Assembly: GCF_017896165.1 (NCBI RefSeq)
Contig: NZ_JAFCNB010000011.1
Span: 124,001 to 188,000 of the forward strand
Length of the DNA: 64,000 nucleotides
Source: Microbispora oryzae
GTDB lineage: Bacteria > Actinomycetota > Actinomycetes > Streptosporangiales > Streptosporangiaceae
Direction: 5' to 3'
Shown: one piece after another, positions 51,334-59,654 of the stretch
How positions within the stretch are numbered: position 1 is the stretch's first letter
Layout of the letters: each line of letters starts with the position of its first letter
The notes under the pieces: model-generated
What the model was told of the DNA's origin: nothing
Databases searched by the model: none
The model's input: only the letters and a program-made list of their open reading frames with translations
Position numbers and translations under genes: made by a program

Positions 51334-52908
51334 ATGGGTGGAGGCGATCGCATTCTGCGTCTGACGCCCGTCATTCCGCCCGTCGAGCCGCCCGAGCCCA
51401 GGGACGCGACGATCGCGAGGATACGGGCCCTGCTGGACGCCATCCCCGGCCAGGTCGCCTGGTCCCTGCCCGTCCGCGACGAGGCCGGCCGGATCGTCGA
51501 CTTCGAAATCATGGCCGCGAGCCGGGAGGCCGTGGACGTCCACGGCAGCGCCGGCGCGGAGATGATCGGCATTCGTATGTCCGAGTCCTATCCTGCGACG
51601 GCCGACACCATCCTGTGGGAGAGCTACCTCCGCGTTCTCGAGACCGGCGAGCCCGTGGAGATCGCCGACTACGCGCATGTGGAGAGCCTGGAGGGCGTCC
51701 CCCACCGCTCCACATGGGGCGTCCGGGTCTCACGGGTGAGCGGGGGCCTGCTCACCGCGTGGATCCGCCACGACGAGGAGGAACGGCAGGCGGCCCGCCT
51801 CCTGCACACCGAGCGGCTGGGCAACATCGGCTGGGGCCACTGGAGCAGGCTCACCGGCGAGGTCGAGTGGTCGGACCAGCTCTACGCGATCCACGGCCGC
51901 GACCGGGGCGAGGGGCCCATCGCCCTGGAGCACTACCGGACCGTCGTCCACCCGGAGGACGTCCCGGTCCTCGACCGGACGCTCGACGTCCTGCGCACCA
52001 GCGAGGTGCCGCAGAAGTTCGAGGTCCGCATCCGGCGCGGAGAGGAGTTCCGCCACATCAGGGCCACGGCGGAGGTCGGCCGCGACGGCACCGGTCAGCC
52101 GATCGAGGTCCACGTGGTGGCCCAGGACATCACCGACTGGCGCCGGACGGCCGACGAGCTCGCCGAGGTGAGCCAGCGGCTGGAGGAGGAGTCGCAGCTC
52201 ACGGCGCGGCTGCAGAACATCATCATGCCGGTGCCGGACGACCCGCTGCCCGGAGTGGAGATCGCGGTCCGCTACTTCCCCGCGGAGACCGCCCCCCTCG
52301 GCGGCGACTGGTACCAGGCGATTCCGGTGGACAGCCACGACGTCCTGCTCGCCGTCGGCGACGTGGCCGGACACGGCCTGGCCGCGGCCTCCGCGATGGC
52401 GAAACTGCGCCACGCGATCACGGGTCTCGCCTTCGCCGACCACGACCCGGCGCAGATCCTCGTGGCGCTCAACCGGCTGCTGCGGCGCATGCGCCCCGAC
52501 GTCCTCGCCACCGCCGTGGTCGCCAACTACGACTCCGTGAACGGCACGCTGAGCTGGAGCCACGCCGGTCACCCGCCGATGCTGCTGGTCCGTGGCGACA
52601 CGGTGCACCGCCTGCACCACCCGGGAGTGCTGCTCGGGGTGTTCGAGACGGTGAGTTACACGTGCGCGAGTGCCCGGCTGCAGGCGGGCGACCTGCTCCT
52701 GATGTTCACCGACGGGCTCATCGAGCGTCCCGGCCGTGATCTGTTCGACGGTCTGGACGCGCTCGGCGCGACCATCTCGGACGTTCTCCGGCGCCGGCCG
52801 CGCGACCGGATGGCCGCGATCATGGAGGCGCTCGCGCCGAGCAACACCAGCGACGACACCTGCATCCTGGTGGCCCGCATCCAGCCGAGAACCGGGGAAG
52901 TCTCCTGA
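51334..52908 (+). CDS. PAS-SpoIIE (PP2C-type) phosphatase
   Basis: The 524-residue protein has two PAS-like domains (about 25-145 and 150-275; the second is rich in WGHWSR and HYRTVVHPEDVPVLD features), a short coiled coil, and a C-terminal SpoIIE/PP2C domain with all metal-binding blocks: LGGDWYQAIP, VGDVAGHGLAAA, FTDGLIERPG, SDDTCILVAR. It should dephosphorylate an anti-sigma antagonist in response to a signal in the PAS domains. It overlaps the STAS gene (TGATG). Confidence 0.9.
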   Translation: MGGGDRILRLTPVIPPVEPPEPRDATIARIRALLDAIPGQVAWSLPVRDEAGRIVDFEIMAASREAVDVHGSAGAEMIGIRMSESYPATADTILWESYLRVLETGEPVEIADYAHVESLEGVPHRSTWGVRVSRVSGGLLTAWIRHDEEERQAARLLHTERLGNIGWGHWSRLTGEVEWSDQLYAIHGRDRGEGPIALEHYRTVVHPEDVPVLDRTLDVLRTSEVPQKFEVRIRRGEEFRHIRATAEVGRDGTGQPIEVHVVAQDITDWRRTADELAEVSQRLEEESQLTARLQNIIMPVPDDPLPGVEIAVRYFPAETAPLGGDWYQAIPVDSHDVLLAVGDVAGHGLAAASAMAKLRHAITGLAFADHDPAQILVALNRLLRRMRPDVLATAVVANYDSVNGTLSWSHAGHPPMLLVRGDTVHRLHHPGVLLGVFETVSYTCASARLQAGDLLLMFTDGLIERPGRDLFDGLDALGATISDVLRRRPRDRMAAIMEALAPSNTSDDTCILVARIQPRTGEVS

Positions 52909-53282
52909 TGTCCGATCTTCACATCTCGACTGCCACGACCGAGTTCGCCGCCGATGCCAGGGGATCCGTCGGCGTGCTGACGATCCGGGGCACACTCGAC
53001 TTCACCAACCACCAGGTCGCGACCGAGTTCTTCGAGAGGGCCTTCGCGGAGTTCGGCCCCCACCTGGTGGTGAACCTCCTCGAACTCGACTTCCTCGACT
53101 CCCGGGCGACCGGCCTGCTCATCGGGTGCTGGAAGCGCGCCGTCGACGAGGGCGGCCGGCTGGCGATGGTCGCGGTCGAGCGAGGAGCGGCCCGCGTTCT
53201 GTGGATCACCGGCCTGGCCTTCCACGTGCCCGTCTTTCCGACGGTCGACGAGGCCGTCGCCGCCACCGCGTCCACCGGCTGA
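52908..53282 (+). CDS. STAS-domain anti-sigma factor antagonist
   Basis: The 124-residue protein has the STAS fold with the phosphorylatable Ser in FLDSRATGLL, the equivalent of the DSSG motif of SpoIIAA. The start overlaps the phosphatase stop, so the two form a partner-switch pair. No anti-sigma kinase (HATPase of the RsbW type) or sigma factor is adjacent, so the third partner is encoded elsewhere. Confidence 0.88.
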   Translation: MSDLHISTATTEFAADARGSVGVLTIRGTLDFTNHQVATEFFERAFAEFGPHLVVNLLELDFLDSRATGLLIGCWKRAVDEGGRLAMVAVERGAARVLWITGLAFHVPVFPTVDEAVAATASTG

Positions 53283-53355
53283 GCCGGAGAACCGGACGAG
53301 CCGGAGAGCCTGATGGGAAGGCGCGCCGTCCACTCCCGGCGATGAGGGGAGACCG

Positions 53356-53381
53356 CCCGCCACCCCCTGAGGGATGGCGGG
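53356..53381. terminator. Hairpin between the STAS gene and a small convergent gene
   Basis: CCCGCCA pairs with TGGCGGG, with three more inner pairs, in the space between the STAS stop and the leftward 35-codon gene's stop. Confidence 0.55.
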
Positions 53382-53389
53382 CTCGCGAG

Positions 53390-53497
53390 TCAGTCGGTGG
53401 CTGGGGCGGCCAGCCGTTCCGCCTCTTCGTGTAGCGCCTCGACCAGGAGGAGCTCCAGCCGGAGCTCCTCGTCCACGAGGCTGTCCAGGACGTCCAT
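53390..53497 (-). CDS. 35-residue acidic helical peptide gene
   Basis: MDVLDSLVDEELRLELLLVE is the start of a 35-residue product encoded just after a perfect ribosome-binding site (AAGGAGG, five bases before the ATG). Leu and Glu alternate so that the peptide would form an amphipathic helix and perhaps a coiled coil. Third codon positions are G/C biased. No signal peptide is present. It may bind a partner protein; nothing is known. Confidence 0.6.
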   Translation of the reverse strand: MDVLDSLVDEELRLELLLVEALHEEAERLAAPATD

Positions 53498-53824
53498 CCG
53501 GGCCTCCTTGTTAAAGACGTCCCGCGGCGTTCCGGGGTTGACGCCGGACCGATGCCGATCGGCCCGCGTCAGCCGTCTCCGCCGCCCGGCGGCCTTCCGG
53601 CCGCCCGTGGGGCACTACCCGGCAGCGGGACGACTTCACTCACAAACGCCTCGATTTCCCCACCCGTGCCGCGACCGGCGGATAACAGGACCAGGAAGCC
53701 CGGACGGACAACCGGAGATGCGGGAACGGAGGCATGCCGGAGACGTCACGGCTGCGCTAAGCTGATGAGTTCCTTGCCTGGAATAAAAAGGGAACACCAC
53801 AACTGTAAGGAGTTTATCAAACCA
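53498..53824. promoter_or_regulatory. Intergenic region upstream of the HelD-type gene
   Basis: No convincing gene is seen. The last 70 bases are AT-rich and contain a candidate dyad, GTTCC-N17-GGAAC (about 53770-53796), followed by TGTAAGGAG. The 19-base RAE inverted repeat known upstream of some rifamycin-responsive genes was not found by eye. Confidence 0.35.
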
Positions 53825-56083
53825 ATGGGCTTCCGTCAATCCGACTCGGCCCGGGCCGACGCCCTGCGAGCGGAGCAGTCTTACGTGTCCATGCTCTACC
53901 GGCGGCTCGACCTCGCCAGAGAGGCGGCCGATCGCGCGCTGCGCGACGCGTTCGCCAGGGGCGGCGCCGGCAACCGCCAGGCGCTGATGGAGCGGGAGGC
54001 CACCGCCGCGGAGAAGGCGCTCCTGCTGGCCCGGCTCTCCGCCGTCGAGCGGGGGCTCTGCTTCGGCCGCATCGACGACGCCGACGGCTCGACTCTCTAC
54101 ATTGGCCGCGTGGGGTTGCGCGACGACGACCACTCCTCCGTACTGATCGACTGGCGCGCCCCCGCCGCCCGTCCCTTCTACGCCGCCACCCCCGCCGACC
54201 CGGGCCCGCTCGTACGGCGCCGCCATCTGCACACCCGCGACCGCACGGTGGTCGGCATCGACGACGAGGTCTTCGACCTCGACCGGATGAGCGCGGGCGA
54301 CCGTCGCACGCTCGTGGGCGAGGCGGCGCTCATGGCCGCGCTGCGGCGCGGGCGCACCGGACGGATGAGCGACGTCGTGGCCACGATCCAGGTCGAGCAG
54401 GATCGGGTGATCCGTTCGGGACTAGCCGGAGCCCTGGTCGTCCAGGGCGGGCCGGGGACGGGCAAGACCGTCGCGGCCCTCCACCGCGTGGCCTACCTCC
54501 TCTACACCCACCGCGCCACACTCGAACGGCGTGGAGTGCTCGTGGTGGGGCCCAACGCCGCCTTCTCGCGCTACATCGACAGCGTCCTGCCCTCGCTGGG
54601 CGAGACCCAGGTGGTGCTGTCGAGCCTGGGCGAGCTCCACCCGGGCGTGCACGCCACCGCCGAGGACGGCCCTGAGACGGCGGTCGTGAAGGGCGGCGCG
54701 CGAATGGCCGACGTGATCGCGCAGGCGGTCCGCGACCGTCAGCGGGTGCCGGACGGCGACCTGGAGGTGGCCGTTCCCGTGCGCACCTCGCTGCGGGACG
54801 GCGTCGAGGTGGTGGTCGAGGAGATGCCGGTGCGACTCGCACGGGCGGCGTGCGAGCGGGCCCGCGACCGGGCCAGGGCCCTGCGACGGCCGCACAACGA
54901 CGCGCGCTGGCGGTTCGTCCACGAGATCCTGCGCGGACTCGCGCGGGACGAGGCCGAGCAGCTCGACCGTCCCATGGACGCGGAGGACCTGAAGTACGCG
55001 GCGAGCGCCCTGTGGGGACACGGAACGGTCAGGGCGGCGATCGACGCCCTCTGGCCCCGCATGACGCCGGAACGGCTGGTCGGCGAGCTGCTGTCCGACG
55101 TGGAGCTCCTGCGGTCGGCCGCCGCGCCGTACCTGGCGGAGGACGAGTGGGCCACCCTGCTGCGCCCGCGGGGCGAGCCGTGGACGGTGGCGGACGTCCC
55201 GCTGCTCGACGAGGCCGCCGAGCTGCTGGGTGAAGGCGACGGCGCGGACCGGGCGAGCGAGCGGACGGCGGCGGCCCAGCGTGCCGAGGAGGAGCTGTTC
55301 GCCCGGGAGGTGCTGACGGTGAACGCGCTCGACGAGCGGATGGACGCCGGCGCCCTGGCCGAGCGGAACCGCGACGCCGGACCCTACCTGACCACGGCCG
55401 ACCGGGCAGCCCGCGACCGGTCGTGGGCGTACGGCCACGTGATCGTGGACGAGGCGCAGGAGCTGTCGGCGATGGCGTGGCGGACGGTCCTGCGGCGGGT
55501 GCCGGCCCGCTCGCTGACCATCGTGGGCGACATCGCGCAGACCGGTTCGGCGGCCGGGGCGCGCTCCTGGGCCGAGATGCTCGATCCGCACCTGAAGGGA
55601 CGCTGGCGGGAGGAACGCCTCACGGTCAACTACCGGACGCCCGCGGAGATCATGGCGGTCGCGGCCGATGTGCTGCGGGCGGTGGCACCGGGGGAGGAGC
55701 CGCCCGAGTCGGTCCGGTACGGCGAGGCGCCGCCGCGCGCCGTGCCGGCCGGGGAGACAGACCTGCGTTCGCTCGTCGACGCCGAGCTACTGGAGATCGG
55801 AGACGGGCGTGTCCTCGTCGTGGTGCCCGACGACCGCCTGGACGAGACCTCCGCGCTCTTCCCGGAGTCGTCCGAGCCGCTGGAGTCGCCGGTCGCGGTG
55901 CTGACCGTTCGCGGAGCCAAGGGGCTGGAGTTCGACTCCGTGGTGGTCGTCGACCCCGCCGCGATCCTGGCCCAGTCGGCCAAGGGCGGTCAGGACCTGT
56001 ATGTGGCGATCACCAGGACGACGCGCCGCCTGACCGTGGTCCACGAGGGCCCGCTGCCCGGCGTGCTCGCGCGCCTGCGCTGA
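53825..56083 (+). CDS. HelD-type (UvrD-like) RNA-polymerase-associated helicase
   Basis: The 752-residue protein has an N-terminal coiled-coil region (SYVSMLYRRLDLAREAAD), a 1A domain with P-loop VVQGGPGTGKTVAALHRVAY, a Walker B VIVDEAQELSAMAW, IVGDIAQTG, and a C-terminal 2A domain with RGAKGLEFDSVVVV and YVAITRTTRRLTVVHEG. This is the HelD layout; class II HelD proteins of actinobacteria remove rifampicin or stalled complexes from RNA polymerase. The AAGGAG is about 12 bases from the ATG, slightly far. A terminator follows. Confidence 0.88.
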   Translation: MGFRQSDSARADALRAEQSYVSMLYRRLDLAREAADRALRDAFARGGAGNRQALMEREATAAEKALLLARLSAVERGLCFGRIDDADGSTLYIGRVGLRDDDHSSVLIDWRAPAARPFYAATPADPGPLVRRRHLHTRDRTVVGIDDEVFDLDRMSAGDRRTLVGEAALMAALRRGRTGRMSDVVATIQVEQDRVIRSGLAGALVVQGGPGTGKTVAALHRVAYLLYTHRATLERRGVLVVGPNAAFSRYIDSVLPSLGETQVVLSSLGELHPGVHATAEDGPETAVVKGGARMADVIAQAVRDRQRVPDGDLEVAVPVRTSLRDGVEVVVEEMPVRLARAACERARDRARALRRPHNDARWRFVHEILRGLARDEAEQLDRPMDAEDLKYAASALWGHGTVRAAIDALWPRMTPERLVGELLSDVELLRSAAAPYLAEDEWATLLRPRGEPWTVADVPLLDEAAELLGEGDGADRASERTAAAQRAEEELFAREVLTVNALDERMDAGALAERNRDAGPYLTTADRAARDRSWAYGHVIVDEAQELSAMAWRTVLRRVPARSLTIVGDIAQTGSAAGARSWAEMLDPHLKGRWREERLTVNYRTPAEIMAVAADVLRAVAPGEEPPESVRYGEAPPRAVPAGETDLRSLVDAELLEIGDGRVLVVVPDDRLDETSALFPESSEPLESPVAVLTVRGAKGLEFDSVVVVDPAAILAQSAKGGQDLYVAITRTTRRLTVVHEGPLPGVLARLR

Positions 56084-56101
56084 GGACGTCGGCGAACGTG
56101 G

Positions 56102-56134
56102 GTACGGCCGGCGCGGGGGGTGCGCCGGCCGTAC
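56102..56134. terminator. Bidirectional terminator after the HelD-type gene
   Basis: GTACGGCCGGCGC pairs perfectly with GCGCCGGCCGTAC (13 bases) across a seven-base G-rich loop between two convergent genes. Confidence 0.8.
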
Positions 56135-56151
56135 GTGTGGGCCCGGCGAGC

Positions 56152-56658
56152 TCAGGAGGACTTACCGGAGATCTCGTCTCCGGTCTTGCCGGACTTGTCA
56201 CTTTTCACCTCGTCGGCCTTCTCACCCACCCAGGTCTCGGCCTGGTGGCGGGCCTGCCGCATGGTGTCCGTCATCGTGTCGGTCCAGCGCTGGGCCTGGT
56301 TGCGGTACATGGCCACGCCAACGGCGCCGATGGCGGCACCGCCGAGCAACGCGATGACCGGCCAGCGCCGCCGGGGTCGCCGGGCGGCCGCCGACACGTC
56401 GATCCGCCTGGACAGCTCGGCCAGGAACGCGCTCACAATGGGGGCGATCTGCTCCTCCACCGACTGGGCGGCCTGGTCCAGCTTGGGCGCCGCCCAGATC
56501 CGCGCGTCCTCGATGCGGTGCGAGGCCATGTCGCGGGCGCTCTCCGCCATCGGGCTCATCCGGCCGCTCGCCCGGCGGGCCTGCACCATCATGCGGTCCA
56601 GCCACGTCTGGGGAATCATCACCTCGACGCGGCGCCTTCTCTTCGTAGTGAGGGACAC
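56152..56658 (-). CDS. Membrane-anchored coiled-coil protein, DUF5324-like
   Basis: The 168-residue protein has a helical N-terminal half with heptad-like pattern, a single membrane helix (WPVIALLGGAAIGAVGVAMY, about 105-124) and a charged C-terminal tail. It resembles the DUF5324 proteins found next to the cyclophilin gene in Streptomyces. GGGAGG five bases before GTG 56658 sets the start. It is divergent from ppiA. The function is unknown. Confidence 0.65.
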   Translation of the reverse strand: MSLTTKRRRRVEVMIPQTWLDRMMVQARRASGRMSPMAESARDMASHRIEDARIWAAPKLDQAAQSVEEQIAPIVSAFLAELSRRIDVSAAARRPRRRWPVIALLGGAAIGAVGVAMYRNQAQRWTDTMTDTMRQARHQAETWVGEKADEVKSDKSGKTGDEISGKSS

Positions 56659-56795
56659 ATCAACCTCCCTGTCGACGGGGCCCTGTGACGACCCCTTCCC
56701 GCATGGTCGCGGCTCAATCACGACCGGTGCTCGGAGGCATCCTCGATACCCTGGTGAGTCGACAACTAACACCGGTACAAAAGGGGGCGGCCTTC

Positions 56796-57326
56796 GTGGC
56801 TGACAACCTCATCGCGCATCTGCGTACGAATCACGGCACGATCAAGGTCCAGCTCTTCCCGAACAAGGCGCCCAAGACCGTGCGCAACTTCGTGGAGCTG
56901 GCCGAGGGCACCCGGGAGTGGACCCACCCCGCCACGGGCGTCAAGACGACCGACAAGCTCTACGACGGCACCATCTTCCACCGTGTCATCAGCGGCTTCA
57001 TGATCCAGGGCGGTGACCCGCTGGGCCAGGGCATCGGCGGTCCGGGCTACGACTTCGACGACGAGATCCACCCGGAGAACCAGTTCAACCGGCCCTACCT
57101 GCTGGCGATGGCCAACGCGGGCAAGCGCTTCGGCAAGGGCACCAACGGGTCGCAGTTCTTCATCACCGTCGCCAAGACGCCCCACCTCAACCAGGGCCAC
57201 ACCATCTTCGGCGAGGTCATCGAGGGCACCGAGGTGGTCGACTCGATCGCCAAGACCGCGACCGACGGCCGGGACCGGCCCCTTGAGGAGGTCGTCCTCG
57301 AAGAGGTCACCATCGAGCGCTCCTGA
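56796..57326 (+). CDS. ppiA: Peptidyl-prolyl cis-trans isomerase (cyclophilin)
   Basis: The 176-residue protein is a complete cytosolic cyclophilin, with the active-site residues in FHRVISGFMIQGGDPLG, TNGSQFFIT, LNQGHTIFGEV. It catalyses proline isomerisation during protein folding. GTG 56796 follows GGGGCGG. It stands first in the conserved ppiA-rhomboid-crgA order and ends in a strong terminator. Confidence 0.95.
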   Translation: MADNLIAHLRTNHGTIKVQLFPNKAPKTVRNFVELAEGTREWTHPATGVKTTDKLYDGTIFHRVISGFMIQGGDPLGQGIGGPGYDFDDEIHPENQFNRPYLLAMANAGKRFGKGTNGSQFFITVAKTPHLNQGHTIFGEVIEGTEVVDSIAKTATDGRDRPLEEVVLEEVTIERS

Positions 57327-57342
57327 CGCTCGTACGTCGTGC

Positions 57343-57375
57343 CCCCGGCCGCTCTCCCCGCGAGCGGCCGGGGGT
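57343..57375 (+). terminator. Terminator of ppiA
   Basis: CCCCCGGCCGCTC pairs perfectly with GAGCGGCCGGGGG (13 bases) across a seven-base loop, 17 bases after the stop codon. Confidence 0.8.
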
Positions 57376-57470
57376 AGCGGCCGCGCCCGGGGCGGCCGGC
57401 GAATTCTCAGTGGGTGCCGGGCGCTCTTATAGGCTGGTTCCGAGTGGACCTGCTCCTCCGGAAGGACTCC

Positions 57471-58340
57471 ATGACCTCCCAGCCGCCCCCGAGCACGCCT
57501 CCGGGCTCGGAAGCCGTGCCCACCTGCTATCGCCACCCCGAGCGCGAGACCTACGTCCGCTGCCAGCGCTGTGAGCGCCCGATCTGCCCCGACTGCATGC
57601 GCGAGGCGGCGGTGGGACACCAGTGCGTGGAGTGCGTCCGCGAGGGCAACCAGTCGGTACGGCCGGCTCAGGCGGTCTTCGGCGGGGCCGCCGTGACGGT
57701 TCCCCGGGTCACCTGGGCGCTGCTGGCCGCCAACGTGCTGGCCTACGTCGCCGAGTTCCTGTCGCCCGACGAGGTGATCGGGCGCTTCGCCATGTTCCCC
57801 GTGGACGTCTACTACGGCGAATGGTGGCGGCTGATCACGAGCGCGTTCCTGCACGCCCCGCCGCCGTCGTTCTGGCACATCCTGTTCAACATGTGGGCGC
57901 TGTTCGCGATCGGCCCCGAACTCGAACGGCGGCTGGGCTCGGTCCGGTTCGCGGCGCTCTACCTGCTGTCGGCCCTCGGCGGCTCGGTGGCGGTCTACCT
58001 CTTCGGCACCAACGCCCTCGGCGCCTCAACCGCCATCTACGGGCTGTTCGGCGCGCTGTTCGTGGTGGCCCGCAGGCTCGGGTACGACGCCAGGGGCGTG
58101 CTCTGGCTGATCGGCATCAACGTCGTGATCACGTTCGTGGTCCCCGGCATCAGCTGGCAGGGCCACCTGGGCGGACTGGTGACGGGCGTGGTGGTGGCCG
58201 CGGGCTTCGCCTACGCGCCCGCGCGGAACCGGGCCGCCGTACAGCTGGGTACGGCGGCCGCCGTACTGGTGGCGCTCATCCTGCTCGTGACCGCCCTCAT
58301 GCCGGGGATGCACCCGCAGCTCATCCCGATTACGGGGTGA
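57471..58340 (+). CDS. Rhomboid-family intramembrane serine protease with B-box zinc finger
   Basis: The 289-residue protein has an N-terminal zinc-finger-like domain (CYRHPERETYVRCQRCERPI, CPDC, HQCVEC) and a rhomboid domain of six or seven helices with WHILFNMWAL, catalytic Ser in GASTAIYG and catalytic His in GHLGG. The site is normally GASGAIFG; here Thr follows the Ser. It should cleave membrane proteins within the bilayer. GGAAGGA precedes ATG 57471. It is found beside crgA in many actinobacteria. Confidence 0.93.
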   Translation: MTSQPPPSTPPGSEAVPTCYRHPERETYVRCQRCERPICPDCMREAAVGHQCVECVREGNQSVRPAQAVFGGAAVTVPRVTWALLAANVLAYVAEFLSPDEVIGRFAMFPVDVYYGEWWRLITSAFLHAPPPSFWHILFNMWALFAIGPELERRLGSVRFAALYLLSALGGSVAVYLFGTNALGASTAIYGLFGALFVVARRLGYDARGVLWLIGINVVITFVVPGISWQGHLGGLVTGVVVAAGFAYAPARNRAAVQLGTAAAVLVALILLVTALMPGMHPQLIPITG

Positions 58341-58360
58341 CGTCGTGGCTGCCCACAGGC

Positions 58361-58382
58361 TGTGGATAAAAGCTGTGGAAAG
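58361..58382. promoter_or_regulatory. DnaA-box pair (one perfect, one near-match)
   Basis: TGTGGATAA at 58361-58369 is the exact complement of the consensus DnaA box TTATCCACA. A second near-match, TGTGGAAAG, follows at 58374. They lie between two convergent genes in a short AT-rich patch, so no promoter need explains them. They may bind DnaA near the origin or act as titration sites. Confidence 0.5.
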
Positions 58383-58403
58383 AAAGTCCCCAGCGTGGTC
58401 CGA

Positions 58404-58649
58404 TCATCGCCACCGGGTGGAGAGCACCACGCCGACGATGATGAGGCCGAAGCCGATCAGCAGGTTCCAGTTGCCCAGCGCCGACATGCCGGGAACGCTC
58501 GGCGCGATGTAGTAGACCGCGATCCACACGATGCCGATCAGCCAGCACGCGACCATGAGCGGGGCGAGCCAGCGGGGACTGACCTTGACCGTCTGCGCCT
58601 TCTGCGGCGGGGTGTAGACGGCCTTCTTGCGAGTCTTCGACTTGGGCAC
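58404..58649 (-). CDS. crgA: Cell division protein CrgA
   Basis: The 81-residue protein has a basic N-terminus (PKSKTRKKAVYTPPQ) and two membrane helices (WLAPLMVACWLIGIVWIAVYY and NWNLLIGFGLIIVGVVLS), the invariant layout of CrgA. CrgA coordinates FtsZ-ring placement and recruits peptidoglycan synthases at the septum. GTG 58649 has AGGAGAA six bases upstream. Its place next to rhomboid and trpG is conserved. Confidence 0.95.
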   Translation of the reverse strand: MPKSKTRKKAVYTPPQKAQTVKVSPRWLAPLMVACWLIGIVWIAVYYIAPSVPGMSALGNWNLLIGFGLIIVGVVLSTRWR

Positions 58650-58821
58650 GGGATTTTCTCCTGGTGGGCACCCGCGCGGTGGTGCGGGTTCTGTCAATAG
58701 CGTAGTCGCTGCGGTGGTGAAGTCCCGAGCAAGGATAGTGGGCCGACCCACGCGGGGGCGATCCCTCGTGTCCGATTAACGTAACCTGAAAGTCCGAATT
58801 CCTTCCCTGGCGACAAGGCGC

Positions 58822-59454
58822 ATGACCCGGATCCGCGTGCTCGTGGTGGACAACCACGACAGTTTCGTCCACACCATCGTGCAGTATCTGCGCGAGCTGG
58901 GGGCCGACTGCGACGTGCGGCCCCGCGACGTGGTCACGCTCGCCGACGCCCGGGAGGCCGACGGCGTGCTCGTCTCGCCGGGACCGGGCACACCCGAAGG
59001 GGCCGGCGTCAGCGTCCCGCTCGTCCGCCGCTGCGCCGAGCTCGGGGTCCCGCTGCTCGGCGTCTGTCTCGGCCACCAGGCCATCGCCGTGGCGTACGGG
59101 GCCACGGTCGGCCGCGCGCCCGAGCTCGTCCATGGCGGGACCAGCCCGATCGTTCACGACGGCCGGGGCGTGTTCGCGGGCATCCCCTCCCCGGTCACGA
59201 TGACGCGCTACCACTCGCTCGCGGTGGTGCCGGAGACCGTGCCGGCCGCACTGGAGATCAGCGCCGTCGCCCCGGACGGGACCGTCATGGGCCTGCGCCA
59301 CCGGTCCGCGCCCGTCGAGGGCGTGCAGTTCCACCCCGAGTCCGTGGTGTCGGAACACGGCCATCACCTGCTGGCGAACTGGCTGGATGGGATTTTCGGA
59401 AATTTCCGCCGACTTCCTGTAACGTCCGCGGCCCCCGTTACGACTACTGGATGA
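58822..59454 (+). CDS. pabA: Aminodeoxychorismate/anthranilate synthase glutaminase component
   Basis: The 210-residue class I glutamine amidotransferase has the oxyanion strand SPGPGTPEGAG, catalytic Cys82 in LLGVCLGHQAIA, and His/Glu in VQFHPESVVSEHG. It releases ammonia for aminodeoxychorismate (folate) or anthranilate (tryptophan) synthesis; at this locus it is usually named trpG or pabA, and sequence alone does not decide. The synthase partner is not adjacent. Confidence 0.9.
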   Translation: MTRIRVLVVDNHDSFVHTIVQYLRELGADCDVRPRDVVTLADAREADGVLVSPGPGTPEGAGVSVPLVRRCAELGVPLLGVCLGHQAIAVAYGATVGRAPELVHGGTSPIVHDGRGVFAGIPSPVTMTRYHSLAVVPETVPAALEISAVAPDGTVMGLRHRSAPVEGVQFHPESVVSEHGHHLLANWLDGIFGNFRRLPVTSAAPVTTTG

Positions 59455-59491
59455 GGGCTTCCGCCATTGCCCCCGAGTGGCGGAAGCCCTC
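59453..59491 (+). terminator. Terminator overlapping the pabA stop codon
   Basis: GAGGGCTTCCGCCA pairs perfectly with TGGCGGAAGCCCTC (14 bases) across an 11-base loop. The left arm starts inside the stop codon. Confidence 0.8.
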
Positions 59492-59571
59492 TTCGTATGT
59501 CCGGGCCCGTTCCGGCCGCCCGGCTCCCCGCGACAACCGGCTCCTCGCGACCCCGGCTCCCATGACATGAC

Positions 59572-59600
59572 GAAGGGGGCGCGCGGTGCGCACCCCCTTC
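59572..59600 (-). terminator. Terminator of the pbpA-pknA-pknB operon
   Basis: A 12-pair hairpin with one mismatch (GAAGGGGG with CCCCCTTC, and GCGC with GCGC) and a three-base loop lies 55 bases after the pknB stop on the minus strand. Confidence 0.7.
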
Positions 59601-59654
59601 ACCTGACTCACCCGATTTGCCGGGCTCGCTCGTGAGCCCGGCTGGGCGGCCGGC

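Noticed and set aside
53552-53824. Upstream extension of the HelD-type protein
   Set aside because: The added residues are Pro/Arg-rich and lack homology; the protein's conserved start is at MGFRQSD.
53498-53824. Rifamycin-associated element (RAE) upstream of the HelD-type gene
   Set aside because: No matching 19-base inverted repeat was seen; only a short GTTCC/GGAAC dyad is present.
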